A stretch of DNA of 5,128 bases from Actinomycetes bacterium (GCA_023437285.1 JAEZGP010000650.1:1-5128), one strand, 5' to 3'. Positions 1 through 5,055 are shown, numbered from the stretch's first letter. Numbers and translations are program-made. The notes: generated from the sequence alone by a model not told the origin.

Positions 1-93
1 GATGTGGACCGTGCGGTGGCAGCGGCGCGCGACGAGGCGGCGCCGGAGCGCCGGCTCGCCGGAGAGGTACGGCCCGCCATGGTCACACGGTAG
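1..93 (+). CDS. C-terminal end of an unidentified protein (partial, 5' end outside window)
   Basis: Frame 1 is open from the window edge to a TAG at 91-93. It encodes 30 residues ending in GEVRPAMVTR. Most codons end in G or C (about 24 of 30), as expected for coding DNA in this genome. The composition (rich in A, R and E, no lysine) suits the tail of a soluble actinobacterial protein with a helical segment (DRAVAAARDEAAPERRL). The gene would converge on map, leaving 66 bp between the two stops. I do not recognise the protein and no domain can be assigned from so short a piece. In GC-rich DNA an open frame of 30 codons can arise by chance. The competing frame 2 reading (2-607) is the antisense shadow of map. 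Confidence 0.4.
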   Translation, partial: DVDRAVAAARDEAAPERRLAGEVRPAMVTR

Positions 94-159
94 CGGGAAG
101 GCGCACCGATGCCCGGTTCCGACGCGCACTCGCGGCGAGCCGACCGTACGCGGCGGCGG

Positions 160-927
160 TCAGGGCAGCGTGAGGATGACCGGGCCGTCGGCGGTGACGG
201 CCACGGTGTGCTCGGCGTGGGCGGCGCGGCTGCCGTCGACCGTGACGATCGTCCAGCCGTCGCGGTCGGTGGCGCATCGGCGGCCGCCGCCGGCCATGAG
301 CATCGGCTCGATCGCGATGACGAGACCCTCGACGAGCGGCCGGCCCCGCCCCGGGCGGCCGGTGTTGGGCACGTCGGGTGCCTCGTGCATGGCGGTGCCG
401 ATGCCGTGCCCGCCCATTCCGGCCGGCAGGCCGTACCCGGGCAGCTCGGCGACCTGCTGGATGGCGCGGGAGATGTCGCCCATGCGGTTGCCCGGCCGGG
501 CGGCCGCGATGCCGGCGGCCAGGGCCGCCTCGGCGGTGGCCGCGAGGTGCGCCGACGCGTCGTCGATCGCACCGATGGGCACGGTGACGGCGGCGTCGCC
601 GTGGTAGCCGTCGACGTGGGCGCCGCAGTCGATGGACAGCAGGTCGCCCTCGACGAGGACCCGCCGGGTCGGGATGCCGTGGACGATCTGGTCGTTCACC
701 GACAGGCACACCACCCCCGGGTACGGCGTAGGCGCCCAGCTCGGGCGGTACCCGAGGAACGACGGCTTGGCGCCGGCCGCGGCGATCAGCGACGCGGCCA
801 GCTCGTCGAGCTCGGTGAGGCGTACGCCGGGCCGCGCGGCGGCCGACAGGGCCGCGAGCACCTGGGCGACGACCCGACCGGCCTCGCGCATGGCCGCGAT
901 CTCCGCGGCCGTCTTCAACGTCACCAT
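160..927 (-). CDS. map: Type I methionine aminopeptidase
   Basis: A cytosolic metalloenzyme that removes the initiator methionine from nascent proteins whose second residue is small. The 255-residue product spans a single pita-bread fold. All five expected metal ligands can be read: D100 (SIDCGAHVDGYHGD), D111, H174 (GGHGIG), E207 (AIEPML) and E239 (AHAEHT). The substrate-site histidines H83 (IVHGIP) and H181 (MHE) are also present. It lacks the N-terminal SH3-binding-type extension of some actinobacterial MetAPs. The ATG at 927 (MVTLKTAAEI) is chosen because family homology begins there and a -10-like TAAAAT ends 7 nt upstream. The open frame continues to 1035 but that extension (MPVAARGR...) is unlike the family and runs through the divergent XRE gene. 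It is not next to adk or secY as the housekeeping spc-operon map usually is, so this is probably a second, separately controlled copy. From memory, Streptomyces has a similar map paralog beside an XRE gene. The enzyme call is near certain; the paralog status is inferred. Confidence 0.95.
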   Translation of the reverse strand: MVTLKTAAEIAAMREAGRVVAQVLAALSAAARPGVRLTELDELAASLIAAAGAKPSFLGYRPSWAPTPYPGVVCLSVNDQIVHGIPTRRVLVEGDLLSIDCGAHVDGYHGDAAVTVPIGAIDDASAHLAATAEAALAAGIAAARPGNRMGDISRAIQQVAELPGYGLPAGMGGHGIGTAMHEAPDVPNTGRPGRGRPLVEGLVIAIEPMLMAGGGRRCATDRDGWTIVTVDGSRAAHAEHTVAVTADGPVILTLP

Positions 928-962
928 GCCGAGTATTTTAATACCAGGATTACAATCGAGGC
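928..962. promoter_or_regulatory. Divergent map/XRE promoter region with palindromic operator candidate
   Basis: This 35-bp AT-rich island separates two divergent start codons. On the minus strand TAAAAT (plus positions 935-940) lies 7 nt before the map ATG. On the plus strand TACAAT (951-956) lies 6 nt before the XRE ATG. Both spacings place the transcription start at or next to the A of the start codon, so both mRNAs are probably leaderless. Neither has a convincing -35 box at 16-18 bp. A palindrome, GTATT-TT-AATAC (933-944), covers the map -10. A smaller TAAT-6 bp-ATTA repeat (939-952) reaches into the XRE -10. A dimeric XRE protein bound here would block both promoters. The promoter calls rest on position and base composition; the operator role is inferred. 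Confidence 0.6.
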
Positions 963-1226
963 ATGGTGCGTACCCCCCTGACCGCCGAGGAGCGCGAGCG
1001 CGGACTGGCGCTCGGCCGCGCGCTGCAACGGGCACGGGGTGCCCGCAGCGCCGCCGAGGTGGCGCTCGCCGCCGGGATCTCCCTGGACACCCTGCGCAAG
1101 ATCGAGCGAGGGGCCATCGCCACGCCGGCCTTCTTCACCGTCGCCGCGCTGGCCCGCGTACTCGAAATTGATCTTAATGACCTGGCGTGCCTTCTGACCC
1201 CGCCCCAGCAGGCCCTGGCCTCGTAA
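963..1226 (+). CDS. Small XRE-family helix-turn-helix transcriptional regulator
   Basis: An 87-residue protein made almost entirely of one Cro/C1-type DNA-binding domain. Residues about 15-77 hold the helices, with the helix-turn-helix in RSAAEVALAAGISLDTLRKIERG (about 28-50). The turn AAGIS, the recognition helix SLDTLRKIE and the following TPAFFTVAALARVLEIDLNDL are typical of XRE proteins. No ligand-binding or protease domain follows, so it probably acts as a simple dimeric repressor. It is divergent from map across 35 bp, which points to autoregulation plus control of map. The ATG at 963 fits the start of the domain and a TACAAT box 6 nt upstream. The stop is TAA at 1224-1226. Codons 1164-1178 (GAA ATT GAT CTT AAT) are strikingly AT-rich within an otherwise GC-ending gene. 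The family is clear; target and signal are unknown. Confidence 0.85.
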   Translation: MVRTPLTAEERERGLALGRALQRARGARSAAEVALAAGISLDTLRKIERGAIATPAFFTVAALARVLEIDLNDLACLLTPPQQALAS

Positions 1227-1251
1227 GGGTCGGTTGCGTACGGCACGGAGA

Positions 1252-1299
1252 AGCGATGAACCGTGGCGGTATGGATGGGTACCACCACGGTTCATCGCT
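1252..1299. terminator. Bidirectional stem-loop terminator between XRE gene and rnj
   Basis: Arms 1252-1270 and 1281-1299 form 19 pairs with one C/A mismatch (1267/1284) around a 10-nt loop. The outer 15 bp (AGCGATGAACCGTGG and its complement) are perfect. It sits 25 nt after the XRE stop and 18 nt after the rnj stop on the opposite strand, the expected position for a shared terminator of convergent genes. Neither side has a U-tract, which is common for actinobacterial terminators. A protein-binding site is possible but less likely here. Confidence 0.75.
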
Positions 1300-1317
1300 C
1301 GATGATCATGCTGCCGG

Positions 1318-3006
1318 CTAGACCTCGACGACCGTCGGGACGATCATCGGCCGCCGCCGGTAGGTCTCGTTGACCCAGCGGCCGACCGTGCGGCGCACCA
1401 CCTGCTGGAGCTGGTGCACGTCGGTGATGTTGTCCTCGGCCGCGCGGTTGAGCGCCTCGGTGACCAGCGGCAGGACCGCGTCGAACACCGCCGGGTCCTC
1501 CGAGAAGCCCTTCGCCGACACGGTCGGGCCGCCGACCACCTTGCCCGTCACCGAGTCGACCACAACGGTCGCGGAGATGAACCCGCCGTCGCCGAGGATG
1601 CGCCGCTCGGTGAGCAGGCTCTCGCCGACGTCGCCCACCGCGAGCCCGTCCACGTACACGTAGCGGCTCTTCACGTGGCCGACGACGGACGCCCTGCCGT
1701 CGACGAGGTCGACCACGTCGCCGTCCTCGCAGAGCATGACCCGGTCGGGGTCCACGCCCGCCTCGACGCCCAGCCGGGCGTGCGCGCGCAGGTGGCGCCA
1801 CTCGCCGTGCACCGGCATGAAGTTGCGCGGCTTGACGACGTTGAGCAGGTAGAGCAGCTCGCCGGCCGGCGAGTGGCCGGACACGTGCACCTTGGCGACG
1901 TCCTTGTGCACGACGAACGCGCCGGCGCGCGAGAGTTGGTTGATGACCCGGTAGACCGCGGTCTCGTTGCCGGGGACCAGAGAACTGGCCAGCACGACCG
2001 TGTCGCCGGCGCCGACCGAGATGTGGCGGTGGTCGCCCGTGGCCATGCGGCCCAGCGCGCTCATCGGCTCGCCCGGCGGGCCGGGCGACATGAGCACGAT
2101 CTGGTGCGGCGGCAGGCTGGCCGCGTCGTCGAGGCCGACGATGAGCCCGCCCGGGATGCGCAGCAGGCCCAGGTCGCGGGCGATGCCCATGTTGCGCACC
2201 ATGGAGCGGCCGATGAAGGCCACCTTGCGGCCGTGGGCGTGCGCGGCCTCCAGGACCTGTTGCACGCGGTGCACGTGGGAGGCGAACGACGCCACGATGA
2301 TGCGGCCGGTCGCCTTGGCGAAGATGGAGTCGAGCACTGGGCCGATCTCGCGCTCCGGGGTGACGAACCCGGGGATCTCGGCGTTCGTCGAGTCGGACAG
2401 CAGCAGCGCCACGCCGTCGGCACCCAGCCGGGCGAAGCCCGCCAGGTCGGTGATCCGCCCGTCGAGGGGCAGTTGGTCCATCTTGAAGTCGCCGGTGTGC
2501 AGCACCGTGCCGGCCGGCGTCTTGATGGCGACCGCGAGCGCGTCCGGGATCGAGTGGTTGACCGCGAAGAACTCGCAGGCGAACGGCCCCAACCGCTCCC
2601 CCTGCCCCGCGTCGACGGTCAGCGTGTAGGGCTCGATGCGCCGCTCGGCGAGCTTGGCCTCCACCAGCGCGAGGGTGAACCGCGAGCCGACGATCGGGAT
2701 GTCCGGCTTGTGCGCCAACAGGTACGGCACCGCGCCGATGTGGTCCTCGTGCCCGTGGGTGAGCACGATCGCCTGCACGTCGTCGAGGCGGTCCAGGATC
2801 GACGCGAAGTCGGGCAGGATCAGGTCGACGCCGGGCTGGTCGACGTCGGGGAACAGCACCCCGCAGTCGACGATGAGCAGCTTGCCGTCGTACTCGAAGA
2901 CGGTCATGTTGCGGCCGATGGCGCCCAGGCCGCCCAGCGGGATCACCCGCAGCCCGCCCTTCGGCAGCGGCGGCGGCGCGGCAAGGTCCAGGTGCGTCTC
3001 GGTCAT
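1318..3006 (-). CDS. rnj: Ribonuclease J (metallo-beta-lactamase/beta-CASP RNase)
   Basis: A cytosolic 5'-3' exonuclease and endonuclease in rRNA maturation and mRNA decay. The 562-residue length is normal. The metallo-beta-lactamase part shows HGHEDH (H84, H86, D88, H89), H151 (VNHSIPD), D173 (TGDFK) and H400 (MPVHGEW). The beta-CASP part runs through HVHRVQQVL (about 244-252), GRSMVRNMGIARDLG (266-280) and HVSGH (374-378). A C-terminal domain ends in RRTVGRWVNETYRRRPMIVPTVVEV, nearly the same ending as I recall for M. tuberculosis Rv2752c. The ATG at 3006 overlaps the dapA stop (ATGA), and a G-run in dapA (about 3012-3018) can serve as ribosome binding site. Two substrate-side loops deviate from the usual sequence: SPGPPGEPM (307-315) where TGSQGEPM or TGTQGEPM is common, and SGHSP (376-380) where SGHA is common. 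All metal ligands are intact, so it should be active. Confidence 0.95.
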   Translation of the reverse strand: MTETHLDLAAPPPLPKGGLRVIPLGGLGAIGRNMTVFEYDGKLLIVDCGVLFPDVDQPGVDLILPDFASILDRLDDVQAIVLTHGHEDHIGAVPYLLAHKPDIPIVGSRFTLALVEAKLAERRIEPYTLTVDAGQGERLGPFACEFFAVNHSIPDALAVAIKTPAGTVLHTGDFKMDQLPLDGRITDLAGFARLGADGVALLLSDSTNAEIPGFVTPEREIGPVLDSIFAKATGRIIVASFASHVHRVQQVLEAAHAHGRKVAFIGRSMVRNMGIARDLGLLRIPGGLIVGLDDAASLPPHQIVLMSPGPPGEPMSALGRMATGDHRHISVGAGDTVVLASSLVPGNETAVYRVINQLSRAGAFVVHKDVAKVHVSGHSPAGELLYLLNVVKPRNFMPVHGEWRHLRAHARLGVEAGVDPDRVMLCEDGDVVDLVDGRASVVGHVKSRYVYVDGLAVGDVGESLLTERRILGDGGFISATVVVDSVTGKVVGGPTVSAKGFSEDPAVFDAVLPLVTEALNRAAEDNITDVHQLQQVVRRTVGRWVNETYRRRPMIVPTVVEV

Positions 3007-3923
3007 GTCGTGGCCCCCCGCTCCAGCGGCAGGCCCGCGGCGGCGCAGTCGGCGCGCAGCTGCTCCAGTTCGGCGTCGGTCGCGTCGACCAGCGGCGAAC
3101 GCACCGGCCCGGCGGGCAGCCCGATCTCGTTGAGCCCGGCCTTCACGAGGATCGTCCCCGGGGCACGGAAGATGCCGGTGAACAACGGCAGGAGACGCCG
3201 GTGCAGGTCAAGCGCCGTCGCCACGTCACCGTCCGCGTAAGCCTCGATCATGAGCTTGGTGAGTACGCCCGTGAAGTGCGTCGACGTGCCCACCACGCCG
3301 ACGGCGCCGACCGACAGCAGGGGCAGGGTCAGCGAGTCCTCGCCCGAGTAGAACGCGAGGTCGGTGCGCTTGAGCACCCATGACGTGGCGGTCAGGTCGG
3401 CCTTGGCGTCCTTCACGGCGACGACGCGGTCGTGCTCGGCCAGGCGGACCAGCGTCTCGGTGGCGATGGGGATGCCGGACCGGTGCGGGATGTCATAGAG
3501 CATCACCGGCAGCTCCGTGGCGTCGGCCACGGCGGTGAAGTGCCGCAGCAGGCCCGCCTGCGGGGGCTTGTTGTAGTACGGCGTCACGACGAGCAGCCCG
3601 TGCGCGCCGGCCTTCTCCGCCGAGCGGGCCAGCTCGACCGTGTGGTGGGTGTCGTTGGTGCCGACCCCGGCCACGACCTGGGCCCGGTCCCCGACGGCCT
3701 CCACGACGACGCGCAGCAGCGCGTCCTTCTCGGCGTCGGTGGTGGTCGGCGCCTCGCCGGCGGTACCGCTGATGATCAGCGTGTCGTTGTGCTGGTTGTC
3801 GACGAGGTGGGCGGCCAGCCGCGCGGCGCCGTCGAGATCAAGTGCGCCGTCGTCCCGCATGGGGGTGACCATGGCGGTGATCAGGCGGCCGAAGGGCCGC
3901 GGCGCGTCGCTGGCGTGCGTCAT
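3003..3923 (-). CDS. dapA: 4-hydroxy-tetrahydrodipicolinate synthase
   Basis: Condenses pyruvate with aspartate semialdehyde, the first committed step of the diaminopimelate/lysine pathway that feeds peptidoglycan. The 306-residue protein is a class I aldolase TIM barrel. The Schiff-base lysine is K171 (VAVKDAKADL). Y143 (MLYDIPHRSG), R148 and the YY pair at 116-117 (TPYYNKPP) match known active-site residues. The pyruvate loop reads GTAGEA (53-58) rather than GTTGES, so the second threonine is alanine. The start at 3923 (MTHASDAPRPFGRLITAMVTP) is preferred to the ATG at 3929 because TAGGTT at 3931-3936 ends 7 nt upstream of it. The frame is open to 4112, but that part is unlike the family. 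The gene ends in an ATGA overlap with rnj. thyX lies 270 bp upstream on the same strand. The actinobacterial thyX-dapA-rnj order supports a housekeeping role, although related lyases with other substrates exist in the family. Confidence 0.92.
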   Translation of the reverse strand: MTHASDAPRPFGRLITAMVTPMRDDGALDLDGAARLAAHLVDNQHNDTLIISGTAGEAPTTTDAEKDALLRVVVEAVGDRAQVVAGVGTNDTHHTVELARSAEKAGAHGLLVVTPYYNKPPQAGLLRHFTAVADATELPVMLYDIPHRSGIPIATETLVRLAEHDRVVAVKDAKADLTATSWVLKRTDLAFYSGEDSLTLPLLSVGAVGVVGTSTHFTGVLTKLMIEAYADGDVATALDLHRRLLPLFTGIFRAPGTILVKAGLNEIGLPAGPVRSPLVDATDAELEQLRADCAAAGLPLERGATT

Positions 3924-3930
3924 GCACATA

Positions 3931-3959
3931 AACCTAGCGGACCCTCGCCCGCGCTTCAG
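3931..3959 (-). promoter_or_regulatory. Putative leaderless promoter of dapA-rnj
   Basis: Reading the minus strand, CTGAAG (plus 3954-3959) and TAGGTT (3931-3936) are separated by 17 bp. TAGGTT fits the TANNNT form of actinobacterial -10 boxes. The -35 matches TTGACA at only 3 of 6 positions. The -10 ends 7 nt before the ATG at 3923, so transcription would start at that codon and the mRNA would have no 5' leader. That leaves no room for a leader riboswitch if this is the main promoter. Confidence 0.5.
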
Positions 3960-3968
3960 GGCCGTACC

Positions 3969-4065
3969 GGCGACTGCGGACGGTCGCCGAGCCACGCCCG
4001 CGCGGGCGGGTCGCGACGCATTTGCGGTACGGGCGGCGCCGCACGCTGTTTTGTCCTGAATCAGG
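3969..4065. repeat. Palindromes and short inverted repeats upstream of dapA
   Basis: This part of the 270-bp thyX-dapA spacer has no supported gene but several symmetrical elements. GGCGAC/GTCGCC forms a 6-bp stem with an 8-nt loop (3969-3988). CGCCCGCGCGGGCG (3995-4008) is a perfect 14-bp palindrome. CCTGA-A-TCAGG (4055-4065) is symmetrical around one A. In addition, CCGTACCG (3962-3969) is the inverse of CGGTACGG (4025-4032). Some will be chance given the high G+C. They could be regulator sites or mRNA structure for read-through from thyX. I can assign no function. Confidence 0.35.
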
Positions 4066-4108
4066 CGGGGCCGACGACGGAAACCGCCTGCTCGTGACCC
4101 CGCCAACG

Positions 4109-4138
4109 GCACAACTGTCAGCTCCCGGACAGTTGTGC
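4109..4138 (-). terminator. Stem-loop downstream of thyX (distal)
   Basis: GCACAACTGTC (4109-4119) and GACAGTTGTGC (4128-4138) form a perfect 11-bp stem with an 8-nt loop. It lies 55 nt past the thyX stop in the thyX direction. There is no U-tract. Its place between tandem genes fits a terminator or attenuator that separates thyX transcription from dapA-rnj. Because the arms are AT-containing and perfectly symmetrical, an operator is an alternative. Confidence 0.6.
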
Positions 4139-4150
4139 GATGCGCCGCAC

Positions 4151-4178
4151 CCGCTGATGAGATCGCTCCCCTCAGCGG
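4151..4178 (-). terminator. Stem-loop downstream of thyX (proximal)
   Basis: CCGCTGA (4151-4157) pairs with TCAGCGG (4172-4178), and a further GAG/CTC (4159-4161 and 4166-4168) can extend the stem past small bulges. It starts 15 nt after the thyX stop codon and precedes the stronger hairpin at 4109-4138. The two together form a tandem hairpin pair, which suggests a composite terminator. Confidence 0.45.
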
Positions 4179-4193
4179 CGGCGCCGCGCCACG

Positions 4194-4946
4194 TCAGCCC
4201 TCGTGGACGAGCGGGCTGGCCGCGATCTCCGTACCGTCCGGCAACGACGAGATGGTGAAGTCGGCGAAGACGTTGGGCGCCACGCCCTTGAGCTGGCGCA
4301 GGCACTCGACGGCCAGCTCGCGGATCTCCACGTCGGCGTGCTCGGTGGCGCGCATCGCGATGAAGTGCCGCCACGCCCGGTAGTTGCCGGTGACCACGAT
4401 GCGCGTCTCGGTCGCGTTGGGCAGCACGGCCCGCGCGGCCTGGCGGGCCTGCTTGCGACGCAGGGTCGCGTTCTCCACCTCGGCGAAGCGGCTCTCCAGG
4501 CCCGCAAGCAGATCGTTGTACGCCTGCACGCTCGCCTCGGTCGCCGCCGTGAACAGCTTGTGCAGCTCCGGATCCTCGGCGATGACGTCCGGCTCGACCA
4601 TGGCCGCCTGCCGCTCCGGCACGTACCGCTGGGACAGCTGCGAGTACGAGAAGTGGCGGTGGCGGATCAGCTCGTGGGTGAACGAGCGCGAGACGCCCGT
4701 GAAATAGAAGGTCACCACGCCGTGCTCCAGCACGGACAGGTGGCCGACCTCGAGGATGTGCGCGAGGTAGCCGGCGTTGGTGGCCGTGGCGGGGTTCGGC
4801 TTGGACCACGACTGGTAGCACGCGCGGCCGGCGAACTCGGCGAGCGCCTGCCCGCCGTCCGCGTCGGTCGACCAGGCGACCCCGGGCGGCGGCTGGAAGT
4901 GGGTGTACCCGATGAGCGTTACCTGCGGCTGGACCATCTCCGGCAT
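4194..4946 (-). CDS. thyX: Flavin-dependent thymidylate synthase
   Basis: Makes dTMP from dUMP with methylene-tetrahydrofolate, using FAD and NADPH. Unlike ThyA it leaves tetrahydrofolate rather than dihydrofolate. The enzyme is a cytosolic homotetramer. The 250-residue length is the same as I recall for M. tuberculosis ThyX. The signature RHRX7S is present: R95-H96-R97, seven residues, S105, followed by QRY. Upstream GHLSVLEHG (68-76) and [11 protein letters not shown] are also typical. Downstream [34 protein letters not shown] (about 166-199) holds the conserved arginines, N188 and the HF-R motif that line the nucleotide/flavin site. The ATG at 4946 is chosen because TAGGGT (4953-4958) ends 6 nt upstream. 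An internal ATG at 4936 (MVQPQ) is the alternative. It is separated from dapA by 247 to 270 bp containing two hairpins, so co-transcription with dapA is likely only partial. It is divergent from the gene at 5056. Confidence 0.96.
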   Translation of the reverse strand: MPEMVQPQVTLIGYTHFQPPPGVAWSTDADGGQALAEFAGRACYQSWSKPNPATATNAGYLAHILEVGHLSVLEHGVVTFYFTGVSRSFTHELIRHRHFSYSQLSQRYVPERQAAMVEPDVIAEDPELHKLFTAATEASVQAYNDLLAGLESRFAEVENATLRRKQARQAARAVLPNATETRIVVTGNYRAWRHFIAMRATEHADVEIRELAVECLRQLKGVAPNVFADFTISSLPDGTEIAASPLVHEG

Positions 4947-4952
4947 GGCGTC

Positions 4953-4958
4953 ACCCTA
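4953..4958 (-). promoter_or_regulatory. Putative -10 box of thyX (leaderless)
   Basis: On the minus strand TAGGGT is followed by GACGCC and then the ATG of thyX. This puts the likely transcription start on the start codon. TAGGGT fits the TANNNT pattern of actinobacterial -10 elements. No good -35 hexamer is visible at 16-19 bp, so the call rests on the -10 and its spacing. Confidence 0.5.
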
Positions 4959-5017
4959 ACCGGCGCGCCGCACGACGGCGCATGGCACACCGTGACAGCG
5001 CGACGGCATCACTTTGG

Positions 5018-5049
5018 CATTGCAATGACGTCATTAGTGATGTCATGAT
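5018..5049 (+). promoter_or_regulatory. Promoter with paired TGAYGTCA operator sites for the gene at 5056
   Basis: TTGCAA (5020-5025), an 18-bp spacer and CATGAT (5044-5049) form a plausible promoter whose -10 ends 6 nt before the ATG at 5056. TTGGCA at 5014-5019 is another -35 candidate. The spacer and -10 carry two near-identical palindromic octamers, TGACGTCA (5026-5033) and TGATGTCA (5038-5045), 12 bp apart. The first extends to a perfect 10-bp palindrome, ATGACGTCAT (5025-5034). CATTGCAATG (5018-5027) is another perfect palindrome over the -35. Paired octamers about one helical turn apart fit cooperative binding by a dimeric regulator, plausibly the ribbon-helix-helix-like product of the gene itself. 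Confidence 0.55.
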
Positions 5050-5055
5050 GGCGCC

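Noticed and set aside
142..161. GACCG/CGGTC hairpin near the 3' end of map
   Set aside because: It has only 5 bp with a 10-nt loop, overlaps the map stop codon, and is easily explained by chance in GC-rich DNA. It is too weak to call as the terminator of the convergent pair.
109..981. 290-codon plus-strand open frame opposite map
   Set aside because: It is antisense to an intact methionine aminopeptidase and has shadow-like composition with no family resemblance. It also runs across the divergent promoter region.
928..1035. N-terminal extension of map
   Set aside because: The extra residues do not resemble the family and lie antisense to the XRE coding region and its promoter. The internal ATG at 927 starts the conserved sequence.
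1302..1309. ATGATCAT palindrome just downstream of the rnj stop
   Set aside because: It is only 8 bp and sits between the rnj stop and the strong terminator stem, with no partner site, so there is no reason to assign a function.
1414..3240. 608-codon open frame on the plus strand opposite rnj
   Set aside because: It is the antisense shadow of rnj produced by GC-ending codons. The protein is H-, V-, R- and D-rich low-complexity sequence with no recognisable domain, while the minus strand encodes a complete RNase J.
3924..4112. N-terminal extension of dapA
   Set aside because: The open frame continues upstream, but the residues are unlike DHDPS and cross the likely promoter and palindromes. 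The conserved PFGRLITAMVTP start follows the ATG at 3923.
3924..4193. Lysine riboswitch or T-box ahead of dapA
   Set aside because: I see no lysine-riboswitch core or T-box sequence, and the -10 placement implies a leaderless dapA mRNA.
3934..4821. 295-codon minus-strand frame overlapping thyX
   Set aside because: It is a same-strand alternative frame of thyX continuing through the hairpin spacer. Its translation is arginine-, proline- and glycine-rich and matches nothing, whereas the thyX frame has the full RHRX7S signature.
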